Assembly: GCA_001579985.1 (NCBI GenBank)
Contig: LRSR01012676.1
Location: forward strand, 1 to 30,641
Source: Hypsibius dujardini
Lineage: Eukaryota > Tardigrada > Eutardigrada > Parachela > Hypsibiidae
DNA: 30,641 nt
Direction: 5' to 3'
The notes beneath the pieces are model-generated. The model was not told where the DNA came from. It saw only the letters and a program-made list of their open reading frames with translations, and did no database searches. The first letter of the stretch is position 1, and each line of letters opens with the position of its first letter. Shown in pieces: positions 1 to 9,721 of the stretch. Made by a program: the position numbers and the translations under genes.

Positions 1-121
1 ATAAGTATATAAGTATAAGTATATAAGTATAAGTATATAGGTATAAGTATATAAGTATAAGTATATAAGTATAAGTATATAAGTATAAGTACTGTATATA
101 AGTATAAGCATATAAGTATAA
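1..121. repeat. AT-rich tandem repeat, 14-bp unit
   Basis: The window opens inside a tandem array whose unit is approximately AAGTATATAAGTAT (14 bp), with single-base variants toward the right edge near 95-121. Looser AAGTATA/TTAAGTAT words continue to about 215. It lies just upstream of a chitinase-like exon, so it probably sits in an intron of that gene. The left end of the array is outside the window. Confidence 0.9.
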
Positions 122-222
122 CCGACAGGCATGAGCTATACAGCATGAACTATGGAGAAGTATATGAAATAAATATTAAGTATATTAAGTGTATTAAGTA
201 TGTAAGTATAAGTATACCACAG

Positions 223-973
223 GCGGCACGACTGAATTCGGAAAAGCTTTGTCCCAGAACTTGCCAGTAGTCAAATTTTGGCTTAAGAATGTCGGAAGAC
301 AAAATAAAGAAAAAGTCGAAATGATACAAATTTCAAAGAAGATGGTACCGGATATGTTTCAACTTCATTCATTTTGATCTTAACTTTTGACACTTGATGC
401 CATACCTAACTGAACACAAAACATCTATAATTTCAGTAATAGATATTTTACGTTAAAGGAATCCCTTCTCAATCTATGGCTCAAGCGCGGCTTTCAGAAA
501 TCAAAGTTAGTAGCGGGCCTACCATTTTACGGTCACGGATGGCTGCTTGATGACAGCGCAAATCACTACCTGGGTTTGGCTGCGCTGCAGTGGATAACCA
601 CCAGTGCCTACAGAATGGAGCAGGGTACCTGGCCGTACTTCGAAATTTGTCAGCGCATCAAACAGGACGCGGCGACCAACTTTTTCGATCCGATCATTCA
701 GGCGTCGTATGCCTACACAGATGCCTGGTGGATAGGCTATGACGACGTTGAGACAATCAGAACTAAGGTTTGCAGGCAGCAATATATTCCTTACAGTTAT
801 CGAAGACGTGTCCTGTTTATATTGATACTTATTTTTAGACGGATTGGGCACGACTTCACGGGTTTGGTGTTTATGCATGGGACGTGTCACAGGACGATTT
901 CAAAAATGTGTGTGGAGGCGGCAAGAATCCTCTGTTGAACGCCATCAAAGAGGAGATGAACAAATCTCCATAA
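223..973 (+). CDS. GH18 chitinase-like glycoside hydrolase, 3' exons (partial)
   Basis: Glycoside hydrolase family 18 enzymes cleave beta-1,4 GlcNAc polymers such as chitin, usually outside the cell. Two exons are clear: 498-767 and 839-973, joined in phase 0 across a 71-bp GT-AG intron. They encode KLVAGLPFYGHGW, then WPYFEICQRI, then WWIGYDDVETI, then GFGVYAWDVSQDDF and CGGGKNPLLNAI, ending in TAA. These match the C-terminal half of the family: the PFYGR strand, the Y-EIC segment, the GYDD motif, and the Trp of the last barrel strand followed by the Asp-Asp-Phe tail. An earlier exon, about 223-314, encodes VVKFWLKN and fits the helix before KLV. Its donor is weak (GTCGAA after 314, or GTCGGA after 290; both keep phase 0). 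The catalytic DxxDxDxE exon lies upstream of the window, so activity cannot be judged. Family call firm; first exon boundary uncertain. Confidence 0.85.
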
Positions 974-1078
974 ACTTACTTCGAAAAGTGCTGAAAAATG
1001 TGATGTATTTTAGCCGAGAGTATATTTGTCTGAAAATATGTGTGGATCGCTTGGACGTAGTACTCTTTACAGCAATCT

Positions 1079-1084
1079 AATAAA
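1079..1084 (+). promoter_or_regulatory. AATAAA polyadenylation signal
   Basis: A canonical AATAAA hexamer lies about 105 bp after the stop codon of the chitinase-like gene, a normal 3' UTR distance. It is the only such hexamer close downstream. Confidence 0.6.
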
Positions 1085-1177
1085 AACAGTTTCAGTTTTT
1101 CCGAAGCATTGCTGGGGAGGAGCTGACCGGGCGAGGACCATAAAATACCGTAATTCACACACAAAAATTACGTTAAA

Positions 1178-1178
<1 letters not shown>

Positions 1179-1208
<30 letters not shown>

Positions 1209-1246
1209 CACACACACACACACACACAGGCAGACAGACACAGACA

Positions 1247-1317
<71 letters not shown>

Positions 1318-1440
1318 AACAGACTGACAGACAGACAGGCAGACAGACAAACAGACAGACGGGTAGGCACGCCGACAGACAGAAAGACAGACACACAGCT
1401 AGACGAGACAAAAAACAGGCATATGTCTAGACAGACACAA
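1179..1440. repeat. (CAGA)n microsatellite with short (CA)n core
   Basis: A tract of about 260 bp is made mostly of CAGA units with interspersed CAAA variants and a (CA)n run near 1207-1228. It degenerates toward 1430. All six frames stay open through much of it, giving meaningless Asp-Arg-Gln-Thr or Cys-Leu-Ser-Val repeats, so no gene is called here. Confidence 0.95.
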
Positions 1441-2288
1441 GCGGGAGATGCTACTGTACAGACAATAAAACGCAGATTGATACACTCTAGATGGATAGAT
1501 TCAGACACCGAATGAACAATGCTTTTTTCAGGGAACTCTTTCATCACAATCCGGATAACGTACCACACAATTTAATACATCTTATGTTTTTTTTAGTTGA
1601 CATTGTTCTTTATTTTGGTTGCGTTTTCTATCTAGAGTTTAATTTCTGTCTGAATGTCTGCGGACAATTTTTGAACGCAACTAATATTTAACGTTTGTTA
1701 GAGTTCTCCGTTTTTTCTGAGTTTGCTTTTTATTTATTTTCGGTCGCTGTTGTCTGAGGGGCATGGTTCACGTTGTTTCTTTGACCAATTAAAACAGGAC
1801 GGTACTTTGTTGTTATTGGCCCATACTTCACGAGAATTGGCGAGAAAAGTTCAATTGAGCAATGGCCGAATGGCGGGAGGATATTTCTGACGAATTGTAA
1901 CTGACCATTTTGGGGAGATCTGGCAGATATCTCGTCAGATACTTTTAAAAGTTTTCTGGCGAGAACTGCCGGATTTCTCAGCCAACACTCTTGCCAAGAA
2001 TAGTATGTTAATTTAGTCAGATCTCCTGAGACCGTATATAGGAGGATTTTACCAGATCTGGGCCAGGTCTGACGAGAATTTGGCGCTGGGAATCAAGAAG
2101 CTCACTTTTTGGTCCGCCATCCACTTGTTCGCTTGCCATTCAAAATTGGGAAAATGCTAAGTAGGTCGCTTTTAAAGTAATCTCTTCATTTATCAAACAA
2201 GCGTTCAATATTTTTCTACACACATCGACATAATAAATGATCATCGCATTGGCGAACGAGAATGAATAATCGAAACTATCTTGCTCTT
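1441..2288. other. Non-coding intergenic stretch with degenerate short motifs
   Basis: No convincing coding sequence. Between about 1830 and 2090 there are repeated, partly inverted words such as CGAGAATTGGCG, GATCTGGCAGA, CTGGCGAGAACTGCC and CCAGATCTGG. This suggests the remains of an inverted-repeat element too decayed to delimit. Confidence 0.4.
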
Positions 2289-3271
2289 AGGAAGCTTATG
2301 TTGAGAGAGCTGGGGCGTGGAAATATTTTACATAAAAACTCAACGATTTTGCTTGGGTACGCCTTGGTCTTCGTTTAATCGTGATGCTCCGTTCGCGTAT
2401 TTGATTGTATATCAAGATCGATGCTGCCAATCAAAAGTGCTCATCGCGCACTGCACTCCGCTTGGTTTGGGATTCAGTGGCATTTGCAAGTACTATCAAA
2501 GCGCTGGTAGTCACACTGACTGGCCTGCACATTGGCACGGGTGCAAGACATGGAAACGCAACGCCTCGCGCAATTATTATTGCAGTTCATGGTGAAGGAA
2601 AACGTCTGCGAATAGGCACTCCACGTGGCGTACTGAAACAGAAAGATCCCGCAATTAATGTTCCACGTCTGCGCGAACCAAACCTACGTTAAATATTTGA
2701 CATGTCAAGTGACTTTACCTGCAGCAACAGCATCACTAAGAACAGAACTTTCAGGCATTGCATGGCCAGGCTAGTGATTGATACTATGAAAATGCTATGT
2801 CTAGGGCAAATATCTGTCAGTAATGTGGTAAAAACCTACAGATTTTCTAGACTTATACCGAAACGAAACACGATAAAGCTACAAATTGCCCGTAACATAT
2901 CAAGCTCGGCAGACTGCTTAGGAATTTCGTCACCAGATGAAGATGTCGTAGCACATATTTGGTTTTAAGTTACAACTTTCGTCATATGTATGAAATTGTG
3001 GCCTGAAGCTCTTGTTTTTGGTTCCGCAGTGATTACTGCACCCGAAACTTACAGCGCACGACATCGTTATTTGTAGTCTTTATAGTATATAGTATATAGT
3101 TTATAGTATTTGTCTCATAACTGACATCTATTATGTATGTCTACTTTTCATTGAGTTCAGACATGACTCCATGACTGAGCAATATCGACCGCAAAGAAGT
3201 CGCCTGGCCTAAACTGAAAAGAAAGGGGTGCAAACGACCTCGGTCTCTTTTTTGAACAGTAGCAAGAGGAA
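2289..3271. other. Unassigned block, GC-richer at 2390-2690
   Basis: The 2390-2690 portion is richer in G and C than its flanks and stays open in two overlapping plus-strand frames. Neither frame has a supported start, a recognisable domain or clear splice sites. A further 88-codon ATG frame at 2702-2968 also lacks any recognisable feature. From 3075 to 3110 there is a small TATAGTA simple repeat. Possible decayed gene or repeat; nothing is called as coding. Confidence 0.3.
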
Positions 3272-4290
3272 GTGGCCACTCGTCGTGAAGGCGAGTGGGG
3301 GCAACTTTTTTCGTAAAAAAAAACATCCTTCCTACCTCCCAGTCACGTTATCGACCGAGGCCAGAGATAGTGCGTTCACAGGGACGACAGACGGGCCATT
3401 AGGGACGTTTAAGCAGTCGGCGTAAGCTAGGCGTAGGAGTAAACTTAAGGACACGGACCAATAGGAATGAGACACGAGGTGTGGCCTCTCTTACGGTTAA
3501 TTTCTTACACTACTGCCTGATGTAAGGGGCAGTGGGTCTTAAGTTTCGCCGTAAGAACGGAGTAGGAAAATGTCAGTGGAATTCGTTCAGTTTAATTCGA
3601 AGAAGTAGAATGGTTTCCTTGAAATTTTCTGCTGTTGCGCCTTACGCCCAGATCCTTACGCCGAATGCTTAAACATCCAGTCGTAAGCGTAAACTTAGCG
3701 GGCCTTACGCCTAGATTTACGTTATGCTTACGCCGGTTTGCTTAAACGTCTCTATTGTCTCATGTGGTCATCGCGCGCGCGCAATCAGCGGGCATGCTGT
3801 AAAACAGCTCGTAACATCTAGCCGCGGTCGCTAGGATCTTTTAACGTATTGAATTCTCGAAACAAACTTTTTGAAATTGAGGGTTTTAAAGTACAAGGCA
3901 ACTTGTGGCTGTTAACGAACTTAAAAGATTAATGGTAAGTCACTGTTTCTCTGATTTTAAAATTTAAAAATGTTGAAATGCGCACTTTTCTGTTTCGGAT
4001 TCAGTTTTTCAATGGCCATAAGTTGCTTTGTGCTTCAAAACCATCAATCTCAAAAAGTTTGGTCCGATAAGTTCAACACATTAAAAAATCTCGGCCACGG
4101 CGGCTAGATGTTACGAGCTGTTTTATGGCATGTCCGCTAGTTACGCGCGCGCGATGACCACATGAGAGAATGGCCCGTCTGCCGTGCCTGTGAATGCACT
4201 ATCTCTGGTCTCTGTCAATAGCGTGACTGGCGGGTACAGAAGGTGATTTCTTTGACGGAAAAGTTGTCCCCTCTTGCCTTAAGCGAGGAG
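3272..4290. mobile_element. Foldback (long inverted repeat) element, family A
   Basis: Two arms of roughly 330 bp are inverted copies of each other. About 3272-3400 plus 3754-3940 pairs with about 4000-4290, read as reverse complement. Shared landmarks include CAGACGGGCCATT, the CATGTGGTCATCGCGCGCG block and AACAGCTCGTAACATCTAGCCG. The loop is about 60 bp (around 3940-4000). No transposase ORF is present, so the element is non-autonomous. Its left arm is interrupted by a second element at 3401-3753. Another copy of the loop and inner arms lies at the right end of the window. Outer edges are approximate and I could not identify a target duplication. Confidence 0.8.
3401..3753. mobile_element. 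MITE inserted in foldback element, 3-bp target duplication ATT
   Basis: A 353-bp segment begins AGGGACGTTTAAGCA and ends TGCTTAAACGTCTCT, giving imperfect terminal inverted repeats that continue inward with CGGCGTAAGC-type words. It is flanked by ATT at 3398-3400 and 3754-3756. The opposite arm of the host foldback element (4150-4180) preserves the uninterrupted sequence with a single ATT, which acts as an empty site. A 3-bp duplication is known for PIF/Harbinger-type elements. The superfamily assignment is inference, because their usual target is TWA rather than ATT. No coding capacity. Confidence 0.75.
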
Positions 4291-4544
4291 ATAGTGAGTA
4301 AGCTTAAAAATGCTGGAATTTTATGAATACGACACAACTGCCAGAATACACGACCCTAAGCCAACCGAAATCACTGTCCATCGATTATGTTTCGAAGGAT
4401 ACAGATAATAACCTCGAATTGCCATCGGCTAAGCGCGGGGCGTAATTATGTTCTCCTTGTCCCGTTTATGTGAGGTACCGCGTACAGAAACGACGAGATT
4501 TAGTTTGAACTCGCTAAGCGTGCGTTCTTATCTACGTGACGTCT
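4291..4544. other. Intergenic, nothing recognised
   Basis: Unique-looking intergenic sequence between the foldback element and the TCTG tract. No ORF, RNA gene or repeat is evident. Confidence 0.4.
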
Positions 4545-4720
4545 ATCTGACTGTCTGTCAGTCTGTCAGTTTGTCTGTCTGCATGTCTGTCTGCACGCAT
4601 GTCTGACTGCAGGTCTTTATATCTGGCGGTCTGCCTGTCTGCCTGTCTGCCTGTCTGCCTGTCTGGCTGCCTTTCTATGTGGTAATCTGTGTGTGTATGT
4701 CTGTCTGAGTGTATGTTCAT
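4545..4720. repeat. Degenerate (TCTG)n microsatellite
   Basis: About 175 bp of TCTG/CTGT units with many substitutions. The core motif is the reverse complement of the CAGA tract at 1179-1440, so the two tracts are in opposite orientation about 3.1 kb apart. Confidence 0.85.
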
Positions 4721-5066
4721 TTTCTGTCTGATTCACTCTTCGATCTGTCTCCTCCCGGTCTCGGAGCACTCGTTCTCAGTCAATCGAACAAAAACGATGT
4801 CAGTTTTTGGTCCGTCTTTTTTCGGAGCTCTTATGACGTCGTTTGGAAAAGAGGAAAGAGTTGCGCCGCAAACATACATGGCGAACTCCGTTTATGATAC
4901 TACGCACCGGCGGTGCATCGTAGTGTACGCGTACTGAGGTGTTTGTCCGTTCTCTGTGATTTGTCTGTCCGTTCTATCTGTTCGTCGGTGCTTACTCGAT
5001 TAGTATTATAAATTAGAGGAGTTTGATCCTCCCAAATTTTGTTCAGCGAACAAATTCTTAATCTGA

Positions 5067-5305
5067 AATTCCGGTTCTGTTCCACTAGAAGCATTTGCTT
5101 TAGAGTTCCCGGAAATTGCTCTTAATAACGTCAAAGAATATTTTTCGATAGCCCGAAGAAAATATCGCTGCCGGATTGCTATTTTATTTACGAGGCAAAA
5201 GCCGAACTAGATCGTCTCAAAACGAATCCAGTGAGACGACAATCGGCCGGAGAAGGATACATAGAGGGTGTTCATTTCAAACTGCACATTTATTTGAGAC
5301 ACTGA
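5067..5305 (+). pseudogene. Possible frame-broken exon or gene remnant
   Basis: Two adjacent plus-strand frames look coding and join around a run of five T at 5141-5145. The first, from 5067, contains VPLEAFALEFPEIALNNVKEY. The second, one frame away, contains ISLPDCYFIYEAKAELDRLK and runs to TGA at 5303. A single missing base in the T run would explain the break. There is no ATG, no sure splice site and no family I recognise. It may be a decayed exon of a gene or retroelement, or a chance open stretch. Confidence 0.2.
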
Positions 5306-5621
5306 ATGAATTGACTTTTGGTTTTTTTAACAACTGCTAGTTTAGATCAGTCACTCTCTCAAATAACGGTGGGTTTTAAGTTATGTCCTATTCGAACTCG
5401 CATGTGAAGGAAAACAATCAAGCTAACGCATGTATCCCAAAATGTTTCGTTTTGAATGTTCATAATATGTGACAGTCTTAAGTATCACAATTCAGTCACT
5501 GTTTCATCGTTAACGGTATATCGTGGTACGGCCAACAGCACAAAACGCTGATTAAGATAAAATGACAATAAATAAAGACGAACTTGTGATTTACAAAACA
5601 ACAGCTGTAAAAATGGATTCA
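5306..5621. other. Short intergenic interval
   Basis: AT-rich sequence downstream of the minus-strand SYQSPP-repeat gene; it should include that gene's 3' UTR. No TTTATT (AATAAA on the minus strand) is seen close to the stop, so the polyadenylation site is not assigned. Confidence 0.4.
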
Positions 5622-6099
5622 TCATCGGTAACCGCCGATCGGCTTTGGTGGTTGGTAACTGGGTGGCGACTGGTAACTTGGTGGCGACTGGTAACTTGGT
5701 GGCGATTGGTAACTTGGTGGCGACTGATAACTCGAAGAAGCCTGGTAGCCGGACTGCGATTGATAACCGGAAGCTTGATAAGTTGGCGGTGACGGATAAC
5801 TGGGTGGGGATTGGTAATTTGAAGGAGCCTGGTAGCTTGACCCTGATGCATAACTGGGTGGTGATTGGTAGCCTCCGTTAGCACCTCCGTAGGACGAAGG
5901 CGGGGCAGGAGGCGAGTAGCCCGATGACTGATCCGGAGGCGAATATGGTGCCGGCGCGGGTTCGTAGGATGAATAGGGATCTTCAACAAAAAGCGTTTAA
6001 TAATGGTAACCACTTAATTCGCTGACTTCGGTATTTTAACTTACTAGCGTAGGCACCACATGCGCAGACTAGGAGAATTGTGGCAACGGCAGCAGTCAT
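5622..6099 (-). CDS. Secreted Pro/Ser/Tyr-rich protein with SYQSPP repeats
   Basis: Two exons: 6099-6045 (ATG, 18 codons plus 1 base) and 5980-5622, joined in phase 1 across a 64-bp intron with a GTAAGT donor and an AAG acceptor. The 137-residue product starts MTAAVATILLVCACGAYA, a clear signal peptide. The mature part has no cysteine and is built from Pro, Ser, Tyr and Gln: PYSSYEPAPAPYSPP, several YQSP/YQAS words, four consecutive SYQSPP hexapeptides near the C-terminus, and the end KPIGGYR. Low-complexity Tyr/Pro repeats of this kind occur in cuticle, eggshell and adhesive matrix proteins, where Tyr can be cross-linked. That role is inference; I do not recognise a named family. At the DNA level the hexapeptides are 18-bp tandem repeats (about 5648-5720), so copy number may vary between individuals. 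Confidence 0.85.
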
Positions 6100-6227
6100 T
6101 TTCTTAAACAGATGAGGCTTTTCGAGAAATGTGTCTTTGTATGCTAAGTAGAAAAGCAGACAAGAAATTCGAAAGAAATTATTGGTTAAGAGTACTGAAT
6201 GATTTGTTGTGCTGGGTTTGCCTTTGA

Positions 6228-6235
6228 TATATATA
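6228..6235 (-). promoter_or_regulatory. Candidate TATA box for the SYQSPP gene
   Basis: TATATATA on the minus strand lies about 130 bp upstream of the ATG at 6099. It would place the transcription start near 6200 and give a 5' UTR of about 100 bases. This is a sequence match only. Confidence 0.4.
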
Positions 6236-6476
6236 CAAGTTTCAGGTTTAGCGGTACAACAGAGAAAAATCGAATGACGAAATTTCTGGCCAACACACAA
6301 GACAATTTCCAGTTCTTCATACGTAAATGCAATACCTGTTGCGGTCGAGAAAACGTGATTGAGCAAAATGTTGTATTTTTCTCACCGACACAGTCTCTGT
6401 GTTTAGTGAGTCACTCTTGGTGTCGCTGAACAAAAAAAGGTAATGTCCTTCCTCTTAAATGTCTAGTGTAGTATAC

Positions 6477-6629
6477 AGTACTGTATTTTTGCGTTAAACA
6501 GGGACAGCATACGAGCTGTGGAACGTTTAATCGGCCACGCGACGCTTGTGCTGTGTGTTGGGTGCACACAGCCGTGCACACGTTCCACTCCAGTACGACT
6601 GTCCCTGTCTAACGCGAAAATACAGTGCT
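6477..6629. mobile_element. Short MITE with about 31-bp terminal inverted repeats
   Basis: The left end reads AGTACTGTATTTTTGCG and the right end is its near reverse complement (CGCGAAAATACAGTGCT). The match extends inward through ACAGGGACAG and, less well, to GTGGAACGT, so nearly the whole 153 bp folds back. No coding capacity. The target duplication is unclear. Confidence 0.65.
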
Positions 6630-7271
6630 TGACGGATTTTCAACAGTTGCACTAACTCTACAGAACACGTGTTGGGCTAAGCGCGAGGGCGATGATAACA
6701 TTTATAACGGCTAATGACGTCAAAAGACTACACGACGACTTCGTTATATTTCATGCGTATAAATGGTTCGAAAAATGTCTACAAATTAAAGTGATGCAGA
6801 CAGTTAAGTTGTTGTCCCAAAATCAAAAATCACGGCTACCTATTTGGTGACTGACCAATGTCCGAGCGAAATTGCCAAATTCGGTTATTTTAGTCTTTGG
6901 GTTACTGTGGTTGCCGAACGCCGTTACAGTACAATAAATGATGACAATATAAGACTTGTCGCAATCTTTAATTGGAGTAAGTCTTGATTAATCACACAAA
7001 GCTGGTTGAAAAGGCAGAGTGGCTAGTGGTGAAGAACACAAACAAATTTTGTTGAAAATTCACCAAGATAACTTTCTCATGAAAGTTGTACAATGATTCG
7101 CTGATTGTATGTTTTACAATGGCTGTGAATAGTCGACTAGCCCACTCTCCGGTCAACTGCTTTTCCACATTGTTCCATTGGACGGACGTTGGTCACTTCG
7201 AAGGACTAAAAAATGTGTAAAGTCATCGTAAAAAAGCTTGAAATTATTCGTTCTTCTTAAATATACGAAGA
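6630..7271. other. Intergenic, nothing recognised
   Basis: AT-rich unique sequence without a supported ORF, RNA gene or repeat. The part next to 7271 would be the 3' UTR of the uncertain minus-strand ORF. Confidence 0.4.
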
Positions 7272-7598
7272 TTAAACAGCGAAAGTACTGTGGGTCCGGA
7301 AATAAAGTCCAAGCCCTGTGACAGGCATTAAAGGGTAAACGAAACCGAAGGGGTTATCAAAATACATGGAGAGAGGGAGGCCCAATGCATACTTTGCGTT
7401 CCGTTGTTCCAAAATTGCATTCGAAATTGCTTGGGAGGGCGATTTAATTTGACGTATGTCGAAACCGGTCTCCGGGAAATGGGTGAGGCTCTTGTAAGTT
7501 TGAAACACTGTCAGAGCTGAGCGCGAGCCTGACCAAGAAGTGGCGGATCGCCTGGGGCATGCGCTAACTAAAACAAAAGCGCTTGTCATCCTCGACAT
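7272..7598 (-). CDS. Hypothetical protein, 108 aa (uncertain)
   Basis: An intact ATG-to-TAA frame of 108 codons in a locally GC-richer stretch. The N-terminus, MSRMTSAFVLVSA, is weakly signal-peptide-like and is followed by Ser/Arg-rich sequence. The C-terminal third (YFDNPFGFVYPLMPVTGLGLYF) is hydrophobic and aromatic. I recognise no family. No introns, TATA box or AATAAA support it; an AATAAT lies about 40 bp past the stop. It could be a single-exon gene, an exon of a larger gene, or chance. Confidence 0.35.
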   Translation of the reverse strand: MSRMTSAFVLVSACPRRSATSWSGSRSALTVFQTYKSLTHFPETGFDIRQIKSPSQAISNAILEQRNAKYALGLPLSMYFDNPFGFVYPLMPVTGLGLYFRTHSTFAV

Positions 7599-9721
7599 AC
7601 TTTCTTTTCAATTATTACGACATAATTAAAAAGACGAGTCGCTCTGTCGATACGTCAGACCAGATACCATTTGAGCAAATTATTTTCTCTCTGTCGCAAC
7701 TTTCGTTTCATTTATATCGAATTTGGTAATATATTTAAAAGTCTTCGATTTCTCATTGTTTTTTTCTGTCCTTTTGATTGTACACCTCACGAGAAACTAA
7801 ATTTCCCGACGACTTCCATGGTTCAAAATGCACTGCAACGTGTTGTTATAACACTCAACAGAAGCGTGAGTACTAGAAAATTATTCGTGGCGTTCCAATT
7901 CCAGCCACGGTTTTGTAATTTCACCAAATTGCATTTTTCGATGTATGAGGGAGTGGGTGGGGAGGGAGGCCTATGGAAAATAGTTCTGCCACAGTTTGAT
8001 TACTGCTTTGAAAGAAATTCCTGAACAACTCATGGCTTTCTTTCGTCTTCAAATATTGTTTTTGAACGAAATCTTCTGTCTGATAATTGTTTTTATTGCT
8101 TTATTAAGCTTTATGTGGATGGACCGTCTGCAGTTCATCTGATCGTATGTTCAGTGCTGAGCACGACTCACGTAAATGATCATCGTCAGTTACCTTGTGA
8201 ACAGAACTCACAAGGTTACGTACCCCACGTGCCAGGTCCTTTCTACCCGCCAGTGACTGATAGTCAGGAAGGCATCGAAAAGATGATCCCAAATATTTGG
8301 TTTCTCAACGAATTATGTATAAGTGCGACGAGATTTTTTTGAAACGGTTTTATGAACTGACGCCCACATGTACTTATTGATTATTCTTTTAGCAAGGCTC
8401 AAATGTCCTTTATTTTGCAAAAACTTGTATGTTTGAGAAATATTTCTAAGCTTCTGCTTGCCTTGCCTGACATACTTACCGTGGCAACTTTATTTATCTG
8501 CATTTTTTTAATTTGAATTATTTAGTTTCGATTAATCGGACGACCTAAAACATGCGGTTTCCAATTGCGGTTTCCAATAAAACGTTCCGATTGCCGTACT
8601 TTATAAATTCGCTTGACCGATTTTGCCGATAGAAAGAGAAAGCTGCAAATTGTTTTTGGCAATTGATTCAAACTTCATTCAGAGTCGTGAAAGGGTCAAA
8701 ATTTCTGTTTAACAATATTTAGAAATGTGGGTTTTACCATGAAAATATCAGGAAATAGGACTATCATTATTTCACGACCTTTAAACTGTGCGAGACGATA
8801 GTTCTTTTCAACGCCGCTCTGACCTATAAACCTAAAGTTATCAATAATATAACCATTCTTAAAAAAATTACATTTATATTTCTTCTTTCAGAAAACAAAA
8901 ATTGTCCTATGTAATTACGTAAATTTACGAATATTTTTATCTTTGCGGTTTTCATGATTTGTGCTTTTTCCCTTCTTTACCAAGATCAGGACAAGTCCGC
9001 CCATTTCATAAGAATTGATCGATGATTCTGAAATTATAATAAATTATTCATGCACCTCATTTTATGTTAAGGAGAGGAAACGCAAAGTGATGAGCGACCT
9101 AACAAAATAAAATGCAAAACAGAAATTGGCGTGAACTGAGAAAATGTTTTTTAAGGTTTATTATTGACGGAGGATTTATACTGCAAAACTAAGTTTACTC
9201 AAATCAAGCAAAAAAATATTAGCGTCAGAATATTTTGATGTGACGAATTTTGTCTCGCGCACAGCTGTGGAGAATTTCTTCGAATAATCAACTAACACCG
9301 TCGTCTTCTGCATAGCTGCTGTAGCCTGCCCACAACAAGGGAAATTTCGGCGAAGATTTATTACTCGATGCTCAACAGCTTTCGACTTTTCTGTGCTTCA
9401 GGCTTTTGACTTTACGTAAGAGAATGACGGGCCAAGCCCAGAAATTTTTTCTTAATAAGACTATCTCGTGAGACGGCGAAATAAGAGTGGGGCAAGCCCG
9501 CAACTCTTAATGAACAAACGTTACTTGCTTGCCGTAAAAAATAACCGGTCTACAAATGGTGAAAAAAAGACCTGCAGGTACGACTTTAATGAACCGGCAG
9601 TTTGATACAAGCACTTCCCGGAGTCGCAACACAATGAGTGTCGTTTAATTAGAGTGTAGCAGTTAGTGCCGCAATGTTTTGTTGTCCCGTACCCAAATTA
9701 TTTGATCGACAACTGTCTGCA
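7599..9721. other. Long AT-rich intergenic stretch
   Basis: No well-supported gene. A plus-strand frame at about 8106-8342 follows an AG acceptor-like site and contains YVPHVPGPFYPPVTDSQEG, but has no start or partner exon. It overlaps a small perfect hairpin at 8192-8216 (ACCTTGTGA, 7-base loop, TCACAAGGT). The rest, 8343-9660, is AT-rich with no recognisable element. The final 50-100 bp would be the promoter and 5' UTR of the PWWP gene. Confidence 0.4.

Noticed and set aside
1026-1568. Overlapping ORFs on both strands with Asp-Arg-Gln-Thr or Cys-Leu-Ser-Val repeats
   Set aside because: They are translations of the CAGA microsatellite; a repeat of period 4 stays open in every frame.
2317-2968. 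Three plus-strand ORFs of 88-95 codons
   Set aside because: Two overlap in different frames and lack ATG starts; none has a domain, signal peptide or splice support.
5591-6013. 140-codon minus-strand frame rich in Arg, His, Thr
   Set aside because: Wrong-frame reading of the SYQSPP repeats; the correct frame joins a signal-peptide exon by a canonical intron.
8106-8342. Plus-strand exon candidate with YVPHVPGPFYPPVTDSQEG
   Set aside because: An acceptor-like site precedes it, but there is no ATG, donor, partner exon or domain; opposite-strand frame is equally open.
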